Source of the DNA: Fidelibacterota bacterium
GTDB taxonomy: Bacteria > Fidelibacterota > UBA2242 > JAFGTP01
Reading direction: 5' to 3'
NCBI GenBank assembly: GCA_021735285.1
Contig: JAIPHI010000004.1
Span: forward strand, 1 to 30,422
Length of the DNA stretch: 30,422 bases
Shown in pieces: positions 9,548 through 16,650 of this stretch. A model generated the notes under the pieces. That model ran no database searches. It saw nothing but the letters and a program-made list of their open reading frames with translations, and was not told the DNA's origin. Positions within the stretch are counted from its first letter, which is position 1, and each line of letters starts with the position of its first letter. The position numbers and the translations under genes are program-made.

Positions 9548-9634
9548 TCCACTTAAAAAAACGCCTTCGGCTTCCACGCTATAGATATCTTTAGGACGCC
9601 CCACATGGCAGTTTTTTATCCCCTTTTAAGCGGA
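9548..9634. repeat. MITE-like inverted-repeat block, or structured RNA
   Basis: An 87-bp non-coding block bounded by an imperfect 11-bp inverted repeat: TCCACTTAAAA (9548-9558) and TTTTAAGCGGA (9624-9634), one difference that becomes G-U in RNA. The interior is clearly richer in G+C than the surrounding AT-rich spacer. On the minus strand it contains a 17-codon ORF (ATG at 9605) and a tiny GCC-GAA-GGC hairpin followed by seven T. Terminal repeats and unlike composition suggest a dispersed repeat, MITE or REP-type element. The alternative is a structured leader or weak terminator between the zinc-ribbon gene and rnhB. Confidence 0.4.
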
Positions 9635-9672
9635 CTCATTATTTTATTTAAAAAATTATCAAATATTGATAA

Positions 9673-10137
9673 TTACATTATTACTCGAATATAATCATTA
9701 TCAAGTTGAAGATGCATTGAATCAAAGGATACTACTTTAAGTTTATGGTCGAAACATCCCTTTTTAAGACAGCCAATCAAGGTTCCTTGATCTGGTAGAT
9801 CAAGATGAAAAACAGGGGAAGAGCAGGTATTACACTTTTCGCCTTCCTCTGTCAAAGATACTCCACAATGAGGACAAAACAATTCCACGACTTCACCTTC
9901 CGGAACTTCAATTTCAAATTTGTGGTTGAAACTTCCATATTCCGGGTCAAGATATACTTTACCTCTTTCATCATTATACTCTAAATCCACCAGAATTGAA
10001 TCCAAACCCCCGATTTTCACTTTATCGCTCATCAAATTGCAGCCTTTCGGACAATAGGCATGTTGCACATCGACTACTTTGTCATATTCGATTCCTTTTA
10101 ATTGAGAAAATATTTTGTTTTTTAATTTTTCAGACAT
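9673..10137 (-). CDS. Hypothetical protein with paired zinc-ribbon cysteines
   Basis: A 154-aa soluble protein that I cannot assign to a named family. It has four cysteine clusters: CPKGC (near residue 29), CPHC (near 89), CNTC (near 103) and CLKKGC (near 123). The middle CPHC/CNTC pair forms a classic treble-clef or zinc-ribbon knuckle; the outer two may form a second site. No signal peptide or membrane segment is visible. A purine-rich ribosome site (GAGGGGA) precedes the ATG. It lies 54 nt after the DUF2520 gene on the same strand and is probably co-transcribed with it and the Memo gene. Zinc binding is inferred from the motifs; the role is unknown. Confidence 0.8.
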   Translation of the reverse strand: MSEKLKNKIFSQLKGIEYDKVVDVQHAYCPKGCNLMSDKVKIGGLDSILVDLEYNDERGKVYLDPEYGSFNHKFEIEVPEGEVVELFCPHCGVSLTEEGEKCNTCSSPVFHLDLPDQGTLIGCLKKGCFDHKLKVVSFDSMHLQLDNDYIRVIM

Positions 10138-10191
10138 TTTTAATCCCCTCTTTCTTAATGTTAATCATTTATATCATTTCTTACTAAAATT

Positions 10192-11043
10192 CTACTTATT
10201 AGTTTCAACTGTCTCGTTGATTTCTTTTAATTTTTCAGGATATAAATCAACAGCCAAGTTAGCAAACTTAATATAAAGTTCTTCTAAATCAGGATAATTT
10301 TCAAGTAATTTTAAATGGCCTTTGATTGTATTTATATCTCCCCTTACAATAGGTCCGGTAAGTGATTCTTTTATAGATTGACCCCAGCTTTCGGTTGCCT
10401 GTTGCGATAGTTTTTGTAATAAACCTTTCGAATCCTGCGGAGAAATGCCTTTCTGCTGCATCATATTTTTAAGGGCTGTAATCAGAGCAGTCACATAATT
10501 ATTTACAAATACCGCTGATAAATGGAGATATTGTTTCTGTTCCGCACTAATAATAGTTCCCTTTTTACCTATCTGATCTGCAATAGCTTTTAACTCATTT
10601 TGCGCATCTCCCTCACAGGTAAAGACTGTTTCCGGGATCACTTCGATTCCGGCTTTAATATTCGATATACTAACTGCCGGATGCAGACTCCCTATTTTTG
10701 CGCCTCTCAAACGCAGAGGCCTTAATATTTCCGAGCTGTGAAATCCGGATGTATGGAATATAATTTTATCGGTAAGGTCTTCACTTGCTTCTGCTAAATT
10801 CCAGGCCACTTCCTCGATCGCATCATCCGTAACTGAAATTATAAATAGCTCAACATCCGACAATGAATTAAATTCTCTAGTGTAATAATGGAATTTTAAA
10901 AACTTACGTCCTCGATGCCACCCCTCTTTCGAACGATTCCAGAGAAACCTAGGTTTGTGGCCTTTATTCTGAAGATGCCAGGACAAAGAAATCCCTACTT
11001 TACTGGCTCCAATCAAACCAAAACTGTAATGAGCTCTTCCCAC
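10192..11043 (-). CDS. Rossmann-fold NAD(P)-binding protein with DUF2520 domain
   Basis: A 283-aa protein related to the ProC / 6-phosphogluconate-dehydrogenase type of oxidoreductases. The N-terminus has the dinucleotide-binding glycine pattern GLIGASKVG (residues 9-17), then LWNRSKEG, where the nucleotide ribose is usually recognised, and SVTDDAIEEV. GSLHPAVSI (near residue 138) and the all-helical second half (about 150-270) fit DUF2520. The substrate is not known for this family. The start is GTG, chosen because AAGGAAAA lies just upstream and no in-frame ATG fits; the gap to the Memo gene is 26 nt. Confidence 0.82.
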   Translation of the reverse strand: MGRAHYSFGLIGASKVGISLSWHLQNKGHKPRFLWNRSKEGWHRGRKFLKFHYYTREFNSLSDVELFIISVTDDAIEEVAWNLAEASEDLTDKIIFHTSGFHSSEILRPLRLRGAKIGSLHPAVSISNIKAGIEVIPETVFTCEGDAQNELKAIADQIGKKGTIISAEQKQYLHLSAVFVNNYVTALITALKNMMQQKGISPQDSKGLLQKLSQQATESWGQSIKESLTGPIVRGDINTIKGHLKLLENYPDLEELYIKFANLAVDLYPEKLKEINETVETNK

Positions 11044-11069
11044 AAAATTTTCCTTATGATCTAAATTTA

Positions 11070-11897
11070 TTATTCATAAACTGCAGCCGCCAGGTAACCT
11101 ACAACGCGATCTCTAGTTCCACCTGTGTCGCCGGAATTACGATGGTCCAGTTCCATAAAACTAGGTTCTCCGGCTTTGAGAGCATATTCCATCAAAACAC
11201 TGATTGGTATCATCCCACAGGCTTCCAGACTTCTATCCTTATGGGCCTGAACCAAATTACTGACTTTGAATTTTTTAAGCCGCTCAATTAATTCCCGATC
11301 TATTTCATTAGCCTGATCATATCCATGGAAATGTGATAAATCAGAACTGGCTACCACAGTAAATTGTGATTCATTACTTAAATCGGCCAAACATTCTGCT
11401 AACTCTTCAACCTGTTCTTTTTCAACTTTACCCGCAACTATCGGTATTAATGAAAATTCATCTAATATATATTGTAGAAATGGCAATTGAACTTCAAGTG
11501 AGTGTTCTTGTTTATGACCGGTCATTGCTTTTTTCACACATGAAGTCCGCTTGGTAATATCTTCAATCAAGTCCATATCTAAAGGAATCTTCCCTAAAGG
11601 TGTAGCATAGTAATTACCAGGATAGATAGAAAAGCCATCTATATATTCTCGATGACTGGGAGCAATGACTATTATCTTATGCGCTTCCTGCTTGGCAATT
11701 ATATCATAGCTATAAGCTGCAATCTCTCCGGAATAGGGATAACCGGCATGGGGAGAAATTACGCCATATAATTTATTCAGATCAAAATCTTTTTGTTCTA
11801 CTTTATCAAGATACTTTTTTATACTTCTTTTTATTGCAGTTGAGGATGCCGGATAAAATTGACCGGCAACTATTGCTTGTCTAGTTTTATTACTCAT
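11070..11897 (-). CDS. amrB: Memo-family protein (AmmeMemoRadiSam system protein B)
   Basis: A 275-aa member of the MEMO1 family, structurally related to class III extradiol dioxygenases. The family signature is complete: AGQFYPAS at the N-terminus, SPHAGYPYSGEIAA (His about residue 50), APSHREY, GHKQEHSLEVQLPFL, VVASSDLSHFHGY, and a C-terminal DHRNSGDTGG. The conserved histidines and Cys (EACGM) correspond to the putative metal or active site of human MEMO1. In many bacteria and archaea it is encoded with an AMMECR1 protein and a radical SAM enzyme; neither is in this window. A consensus Shine-Dalgarno (AAGGAGGT) sits 6 nt upstream. It appears to lead a unit with the DUF2520 and zinc-ribbon genes. 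Confidence 0.92.
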   Translation of the reverse strand: MSNKTRQAIVAGQFYPASSTAIKRSIKKYLDKVEQKDFDLNKLYGVISPHAGYPYSGEIAAYSYDIIAKQEAHKIIVIAPSHREYIDGFSIYPGNYYATPLGKIPLDMDLIEDITKRTSCVKKAMTGHKQEHSLEVQLPFLQYILDEFSLIPIVAGKVEKEQVEELAECLADLSNESQFTVVASSDLSHFHGYDQANEIDRELIERLKKFKVSNLVQAHKDRSLEACGMIPISVLMEYALKAGEPSFMELDHRNSGDTGGTRDRVVGYLAAAVYE

Positions 11898-11967
11898 TTG
11901 TTACCTCCTTCAGCTATTTCTTTAAAAAGTAAATATATGACCCCACAATAGCAATCACTTACTATTT

Positions 11968-11998
11968 ATTATATTTTTTATCGAAAAGCATGTTTCAA
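11968..11998 (-). promoter_or_regulatory. Candidate promoter for the Memo-family gene
   Basis: On the minus strand TTGAAA (11998-11993) is followed, after 19 nt, by a perfect TATAAT (11973-11968), about 70 nt before the start codon. The -10 match is good; the spacer is longer than ideal. Confidence 0.35.
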
Positions 11999-12042
11999 AA
12001 ATTATAGTCGCTCATAAGGGAATACTTTAATGAACTTACAAA

Positions 12043-13443
12043 TCAAATCTTACCATCAACAGATTCAACTGCTTGAATAATTTTATCTTCTTCATTTGTT
12101 CCAAGAATTGTACGAAAATCCAGAACCACTTTTTCATCTTCAATATAGGCTATTACCGGCGTTTCATAAGCTCGGAGTAGATAACTAATTCTCTCAGCAG
12201 AAATCTCATTAGAACTAATAGCCAATCCCCAGGAAGCCAAAGTCGCCTCAGGCATGGAACCGCCCCCAACAGCACTTTTGCATTGTACACTTTCAATTTT
12301 TAATTGTAGATCCATTTTTGACAAGCGCTCTTTGATTTTGTGAACCCGATTTTTAATCTTCCTTTCCGGCATGACCAACATCTTGTAGGTAGGATTCAAT
12401 TCGATCAACTTTTCCTTATCTGAAAATAAGCGCAGCGTCTTTTCCAATGCCATTTCCGTTATCTTACCTGCTCTTAGCATTCTGGCTAAGGGATGTTTTT
12501 TAATTTCGTCCACAAATTCTTTTTTTCCCACAATTATACCGGCTTGAGGGCCACCAATCAATTTATCCCCACTAAAACAAACCAGATCAGCACCGGCTTG
12601 GATGCTTTCTCTAACAGTTGGCTCGTAAGGAAGATCCCATTGCTGCATGTCTTCAATCGCTCCACATCCTAAATCATCAATCACAAGCAAAGCTTGCTGT
12701 TGTTTCAAATCCACTAACTTCTCTATAGGAACCTGCTCACTAAAGCCCTGAATATGATAATTACTGGGATTAACATGTAAAATAGCACCAGTATTTTCAC
12801 TGATAGCATTTTCATAATCATAAATATGAGTTTTATTTGTGGTGCCTACTTCCACCATTTTAGCCCCACTTTGATGAAGACAGTCGGGTAATCGATATGA
12901 ACCACCGATCTCAATCAATTGCCCTCTCGAGATAATAACTTCTTTATCTTTGCAGAGTGCTGTTAAAATCAAAAGAGTAGCAGCAGCATTATTATTAACA
13001 ATATGAGCGGCTTCTGCACCTGTCAACTGACAAAGTAATGCTTCGGTTCTATAATGTCTCTTCCCCCTTTTTCCGGATTCCAAATCGATTTGCAAATTGC
13101 AGTAGTGATTTAATTCTGAAATTGCTTTAGCAGCCTTGTCAGGAAGAACTGCTCTCCCCAATCCGGTATGTAAAACTATCCCTGTGGCGTTGATAACTGG
13201 TCTTAAATCTTGTTTGTGATATTTTGCTAACTCCTCATGAATTGCTGTAACCACATTTTCAAATCCAGTATATTCCATCCCCATTTCAATTTTTTCTCTA
13301 AGGGTATCCAATGTGGATTTTATAATTTTCAGAATTTCTTGACGGGAATATTCATCAACTTTTCTCTTGATAGAGGGCTGATCTAATAAATCAGATACTG
13401 AAGGCAGTTGACTACGAGGATCAGAATTTTTATTGGTTTGCAT
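12043..13443 (-). CDS. selA: L-seryl-tRNA(Sec) selenium transferase
   Basis: A 466-aa PLP enzyme that converts seryl-tRNA(Sec) to selenocysteyl-tRNA(Sec) using selenophosphate, forming a large ring oligomer in the cytosol. Length equals E. coli SelA (about 463). Visible motifs: the N-terminal tRNA-binding region beginning LPSVSDLLDQP, NATGIVLHTGLGRAVL, an NNNAAATLL cofactor-binding stretch, LLVIDDLGCGAI, and SGDKLIGGPQ with the PLP lysine at K294. The ATG is 22 nt downstream of the tRNA-Sec gene on the same strand, with at most a weak ribosome site (AAGAG). Together with selC this strongly implies UGA decoding as selenocysteine. selB and selD are not in the window. Confidence 0.97.
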   Translation of the reverse strand: MQTNKNSDPRSQLPSVSDLLDQPSIKRKVDEYSRQEILKIIKSTLDTLREKIEMGMEYTGFENVVTAIHEELAKYHKQDLRPVINATGIVLHTGLGRAVLPDKAAKAISELNHYCNLQIDLESGKRGKRHYRTEALLCQLTGAEAAHIVNNNAAATLLILTALCKDKEVIISRGQLIEIGGSYRLPDCLHQSGAKMVEVGTTNKTHIYDYENAISENTGAILHVNPSNYHIQGFSEQVPIEKLVDLKQQQALLVIDDLGCGAIEDMQQWDLPYEPTVRESIQAGADLVCFSGDKLIGGPQAGIIVGKKEFVDEIKKHPLARMLRAGKITEMALEKTLRLFSDKEKLIELNPTYKMLVMPERKIKNRVHKIKERLSKMDLQLKIESVQCKSAVGGGSMPEATLASWGLAISSNEISAERISYLLRAYETPVIAYIEDEKVVLDFRTILGTNEEDKIIQAVESVDGKI

Positions 13444-13465
13444 GGTAATACTCTTAATATATTAG

Positions 13466-13555
13466 CGGAGGCGAATGGGAGTCGAACCCACCTACCACAA
13501 TTTGTGGTACAGCGACTTTGAAGGCCGTGGAGACCACCGGGTCTCATGCGCCTCC
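13466..13555 (-). tRNA. selC: Selenocysteine tRNA (anticodon TCA)
   Basis: A 90-nt tRNA gene read from the minus strand. The acceptor arm is GGAGGCG / CGCCTCC. The D-stem is the unusual 6-bp type with a tetraloop, GAGACC-CGGT-GGTCTC, diagnostic of tRNA-Sec. The anticodon loop is CTTCAAA with anticodon TCA at 13521-13519. A long variable arm (TACCACAA paired with TTGTGGTA) and a T-arm with the TTCGACT loop follow. The discriminator is G, and CCA is not encoded. It lies between the NUDIX gene (67 nt) and selA (22 nt), all on one strand. Confidence 0.97.
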
Positions 13556-13622
13556 GGAGTACATTCATAAATTTATTTCTTTTAAAAAAACCAGAATGGG
13601 TGAACAAACGAATCGCTATAAA

Positions 13623-14204
13623 CTAAATTGAGATACCAAATTTTTTCCTAAACTTATAATTATGAATTATGCGATCAGCCCAAAAAAGTCCAATTGTAGT
13701 TTTAGCATCAGTGATCTCACCGGTAAATACTTTTTGCATTGCCTGTTCAATATCCATCGGGGCTAGTAAAATATTTTCACCTTCATCTTCTTCCAAATTA
13801 TTTTCATATAAAGCATTACCCCAAAATAGATGGACTACTTCGTCACTATATCCCACACAACTATGGATGCGGCTTAATTTAGTAATCTCTTTAGCTCCAA
13901 ATCCTGTTTCTTCTGCCAGTTCTCTATCAATAGAATCTTCTGCATTTTCCCCCGGATCAATTTTACCCGCCGGTAATTCCAACATAATTTCCCGCGTTGG
14001 ATAACGATACTGTTTAATTAATAGTATTTCACCCTTATTATTATAGGGAATTATCACAGAAGCCCCGGGATGTTTTATATACTCTCTTTCTGAAGTTTGA
14101 CCATCTGGCAACTCGACTTGATCTTTGTAAACATGCAAAAGTTCACCAGAAAACACTTCTTCACTATCAAGCTTCTTTTCTACTAACTTTTCATTTGAAG
14201 TCAT
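13623..14204 (-). CDS. NUDIX hydrolase, ADP-ribose pyrophosphatase type
   Basis: A 193-aa cytosolic hydrolase that probably splits ADP-ribose or a similar nucleoside diphosphate sugar. The complete Nudix box lies at residues 80-102 (GKIDPGENAED continuing to RELAEETGF), fitting G-x5-E-x7-RE-U-x-EE-x-G-U. The sequence IMLELPAGKIDPGE is typical of the ADPRase/NudF branch, and the length matches that subfamily. The start is supported by GAGGTT about 7 nt upstream. It runs divergently from the his operon and is followed 67 nt later by selC, so it may share a transcript with the selenium genes. The substrate is inferred from the family only. Confidence 0.9.
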   Translation of the reverse strand: MTSNEKLVEKKLDSEEVFSGELLHVYKDQVELPDGQTSEREYIKHPGASVIIPYNNKGEILLIKQYRYPTREIMLELPAGKIDPGENAEDSIDRELAEETGFGAKEITKLSRIHSCVGYSDEVVHLFWGNALYENNLEEDEGENILLAPMDIEQAMQKVFTGEITDAKTTIGLFWADRIIHNYKFRKKFGISI

Positions 14205-14315
14205 TGCAACCTCGTTTGATAATTATCCATAGCACCATAAATATAACAATTTTTAATAATGAATATGAATAAAAACTTGCCATAGAAAAAATTATTTACT
14301 ACATTTCAGGCAGTT
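14205..14315. promoter_or_regulatory. Divergent promoter region between the NUDIX gene and the his leader
   Basis: An A/T-rich spacer that must hold the his promoter on the plus strand and probably that of the NUDIX gene on the other. Weak plus-strand candidates are TTGATA (14216-14221) with TATAAC (14242-14247), 20-nt spacer, and TTGCCA (14277-14282) with TACATT (14300-14305), 17-nt spacer. The second would start transcription almost at the leader ATG and leave no room for a ribosome site. I cannot choose between them. Confidence 0.25.
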
Positions 14316-14390
14316 ATGAAGAATTATGCAGACATATCAACCCATTTTCACCATCACCATCATCATATAATAAATACAGAACCGGGTTGA
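14316..14390 (+). CDS. hisL: His operon leader peptide, seven His codons
   Basis: A 24-codon ORF starting ATG-AAG-AAT and ending TGA. It contains one His codon (14343-14345), a Phe, then six consecutive His codons (14349-14366): CAC CAT CAC CAT CAT CAT. Polyhistidine leaders are the sensing element of his attenuation in enterobacteria: scarcity of charged tRNA-His stalls the ribosome here. The flanking RNA segments are placed so that stalling would cover the first arm of the pause hairpin. A weak AGG (14308-14310) serves as ribosome site. hisG starts 90 nt after the leader stop. The sequence is unlike the enterobacterial peptide apart from the His run. Confidence 0.9.
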   Translation: MKNYADISTHFHHHHHHIINTEPG

Positions 14391-14392
14391 TA
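14335..14392 (+). promoter_or_regulatory. Attenuator pause hairpin (segments 1:2)
   Basis: TATCAACCC (14335-14343) is perfectly complementary over 9 bp to GGGTTGATA (14384-14392). The 5' arm is inside the leader ORF immediately before the His run and the 3' arm spans the leader stop codon. A ribosome that finishes the peptide, or never starts it, allows this pairing and keeps segment 2 from the antiterminator. Confidence 0.82.
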
Positions 14393-14438
14393 CCTCTGTA
14401 AAAATGTAATATAATAGAAATTATTAAAAGCCTGGTTC
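14379..14438 (+). promoter_or_regulatory. Attenuator antiterminator (segments 2:3)
   Basis: GAACCGGGTT (14379-14388) can pair over 10 positions, two of them G-U, with AGCCTGGTTC (14429-14438), which is the 5' arm of the terminator. The pairing is mutually exclusive with both the pause hairpin and the terminator. It would form when the ribosome stalls on the His codons, allowing read-through into hisG. Confidence 0.8.
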
Positions 14439-14459
14439 TTAATCGGAACCAGGCTTTTT
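14426..14459 (+). terminator. Attenuator terminator before hisG (segments 3:4)
   Basis: A 13-bp perfect stem, AAAAGCCTGGTTC (14426-14438) with GAACCAGGCTTTT (14446-14458), 7-nt loop, and a T-run closing the 3' arm (14455-14459). It is a strong intrinsic terminator located between the leader and the hisG ribosome site (AAGGAG, 14469-14474). Confidence 0.93.
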
Positions 14460-14479
14460 AATTTTAACAAGGAGCTAAG

Positions 14480-15334
14480 ATGCTAACACTAGCAGTTCAA
14501 AAATCAGGAAGATTAACTGATAAGACCTTAAACTTATTAGAAGAATGCGATATTAAACTGCAGAATGGCAGAAAAGCAAAATTAAAGAACAGAGCCAAAA
14601 ACTTTGATCTTGAAGCTCTGTTCATGCGGGACGATGATATTCCTGAAGTCGTTTTCGATGAGATAGCCGATATAGGGGTTGTAGGCGAAAATGTGTTTCT
14701 GGAGAAAGACCGGGATGTAAAAATAATCAAAAGGTTGGGGTTTTCAAGCTGCCGTTTGTCTTTAGCCGTTCCTAAAGAACAAGAATATGATGGAATCCAG
14801 GATTTAGATGGTAAAAAAATCGCTACTTCCTATCCCAAAATTTTAAAATCCGAACTCACCAAGCGCAAAGTTAAAGCCGAAATCCATGTTATCAGCGGTT
14901 CAGTAGAAATTGCGCCAAGTATTGATCTCGCTGATGCAGTTTTTGATATTGTTAGCACCGGCAGTACTCTCCGGAGCAATGGTTTAAAAGAAGTAGAAAC
15001 TCTACTCGAATCAGAAGCAGTATTGATCGCCCGCAAAAGTTCACTGGGTGAAGACCAAATAATTCTTGACGAGCTACTTTTCAGAATCAATTCTGTTATG
15101 AAAGCAGCCGATAAAAAATACATTTTGTTAAATGCTCCTGATAGTGCTATCGACGCTATTAGTGATATTCTGCCAGGTATGAAAAGTCCTACAGTAATGC
15201 CTTTAGCCAAAGAGGGCTGGAGTTCGGTCCACTCTGTAATAAGTGAAGAGGATTTCTGGAAAAATATCAAAAAATTGAAGGAATTGGGGGCTGAAGGTGT
15301 GCTCACATTTCCCATCGAAAAAATGATTTTATAG
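14480..15334 (+). CDS. hisG: ATP phosphoribosyltransferase, long form HisG
   Basis: A 284-aa enzyme for the first step of histidine synthesis, joining ATP and PRPP to give phosphoribosyl-ATP. It starts LTLAVQKSGRL and has the PRPP-binding stretch DIVSTGSTLRSNGL. The C-terminal 75 residues (from KYILLNAP to TFPIEKMIL) form the ACT-like regulatory domain of the long, HisZ-independent form that is feedback-inhibited by histidine. It is the first structural gene behind the attenuator, so it is controlled by both attenuation and, by family, allostery. The ATG has a good ribosome site, AAGGAG. hisD begins 8 nt after its stop. Confidence 0.97.
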   Translation: MLTLAVQKSGRLTDKTLNLLEECDIKLQNGRKAKLKNRAKNFDLEALFMRDDDIPEVVFDEIADIGVVGENVFLEKDRDVKIIKRLGFSSCRLSLAVPKEQEYDGIQDLDGKKIATSYPKILKSELTKRKVKAEIHVISGSVEIAPSIDLADAVFDIVSTGSTLRSNGLKEVETLLESEAVLIARKSSLGEDQIILDELLFRINSVMKAADKKYILLNAPDSAIDAISDILPGMKSPTVMPLAKEGWSSVHSVISEEDFWKNIKKLKELGAEGVLTFPIEKMIL

Positions 15335-15342
15335 GAGGCAGT

Positions 15343-16650
15343 ATGGAGATTATTAAGTATTCAGAAAAACAGGATTATAGACAAATTTTACAACGGCCAT
15401 ATTCTGCAAACAAAAAGCTACGCAAGGTGGTCAAAGATATTATAAAAAATATTCGGGATAATGGTGATAAGGCTCTATTTGAATTGGCGGCTAAATTTGA
15501 TAATTCACCTGCAATGAAATCTCTCCAGGTCTCACAGGAGGAAATAGAAAAAGCCGCTAAAAATGTCAGTTCAGAAATGAAACACAACATTCAGCTTGCA
15601 GCTACAAATATAGAAAAATACCATAAAGCCGATCTGCCTTCTGGTTCCTGGGTCGAGACCTCATCTGGAGTAAAATGCTGGTCAAAAAGAGTTCCAATTG
15701 AAAAGGTTGGGCTTTACATTCCCGGCGGAAACGCTCCTTTATTCTCATCGGTATTAATGCTTGGGATCCCTGCTAAAATTGCTGGAAATGATGAGATTGT
15801 AATCTGTACTCCTCCTAATAAGGGCCAAATCAACCCTTTGATTCTTTATACTGCACATATGATTGGTATTAATAAGATATACAAAGCCGGTGGCGCCCAG
15901 GCAATAGCAGCTCTGGCTTATGGCACAGAATCTATTCCGGCTGTTGACAAAATTTTTGGTCCCGGTAACCAGTATGTAACCGAAGCAAAACAGCTTCTGA
16001 GTCAGGAACTTGTTTCTATTGACATGCCAGCTGGCCCATCGGAAGTATTAGTTATTTGTGATGATACTGCCGAACCGGAATTCATAGCTGCGGATCTACT
16101 ATCTCAGGCAGAACACGGCCCTGATAGCCAGGTTATTTGTGTCACAACTTCAAAAAAATTAAGCGAGCAAGTTCAGGAGGCAGTTGATGAACAGCTCCAA
16201 CAGTTACCACAGCAAAACAGAAATTATGCCCACAAGTCTCTGGAATATAGCAAAATTATGATTGTCAAAGACCTTTCCAATGCTATCGATATATCCGATG
16301 CCTATGCTCCTGAACATTTAATTATTATGACGAAAAATGCAGAAGAAATTGCTGGCCAAATCAAAAATGCGGGTTCGGTTTTTATTGGAAAATATTCACC
16401 GGAATCGGCAGGTGATTATGCTTCTGGTACTAATCACGTATTACCAACCGGTGGTTGGGCAGCAAGTTATAGTTGTCTATCAGTAGATGATTATATGAAA
16501 AAGATAAGCTTCCAAAAATTATCCCAAAAGGGGCTAAAAAATATCGGCCTGGCAATCGAGGAAATGGCAAAAGCAGAAAGTTTGTATGCTCACCAAAATG
16601 CTGTCAAGGTAAGATTGGCAAAAATTCAACAGGAGAAAGAAAATGATTGA
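15343..16650 (+). CDS. hisD: Histidinol dehydrogenase
   Basis: A 435-aa zinc enzyme that oxidises L-histidinol to L-histidine with two NAD+, the last two steps of the pathway. The signature KAGGAQAIAALAYGTESIP and FGPGNQYV is present. Zinc ligands are visible as Q255 and H258 (LLSQAEHGPDSQ), D358 (ESAGDYASGTNH) and H417 (YAHQNAV). The catalytic pair is E324-H325 (YAPEHLIIM). Length matches the family (about 430). A strong ribosome site, AGGAGG, precedes the ATG. It overlaps hisC by 8 nt, indicating translational coupling in the operon. Confidence 0.98.
   Translation: MEIIKYSEKQDYRQILQRPYSANKKLRKVVKDIIKNIRDNGDKALFELAAKFDNSPAMKSLQVSQEEIEKAAKNVSSEMKHNIQLAATNIEKYHKADLPSGSWVETSSGVKCWSKRVPIEKVGLYIPGGNAPLFSSVLMLGIPAKIAGNDEIVICTPPNKGQINPLILYTAHMIGINKIYKAGGAQAIAALAYGTESIPAVDKIFGPGNQYVTEAKQLLSQELVSIDMPAGPSEVLVICDDTAEPEFIAADLLSQAEHGPDSQVICVTTSKKLSEQVQEAVDEQLQQLPQQNRNYAHKSLEYSKIMIVKDLSNAIDISDAYAPEHLIIMTKNAEEIAGQIKNAGSVFIGKYSPESAGDYASGTNHVLPTGGWAASYSCLSVDDYMKKISFQKLSQKGLKNIGLAIEEMAKAESLYAHQNAVKVRLAKIQQEKEND

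Noticed and set aside
9551..9605. 17-codon ORF inside the inverted-repeat block (minus strand)
   Set aside because: Very short and without a ribosome site; its ending in the T-run fits a chance frame within a repeat or RNA element.
13383..13607. 74-codon frame on the minus strand across selC
   Set aside because: It covers the tRNA-Sec gene and the selA start in a different frame; the tRNA structure is decisive.
14388..14390. Leader TGA as a selenocysteine codon
   Set aside because: It ends the leader exactly at the pause-hairpin arm as in other attenuators, and read-through meets no sensible protein. No dedicated SECIS hairpin is evident.
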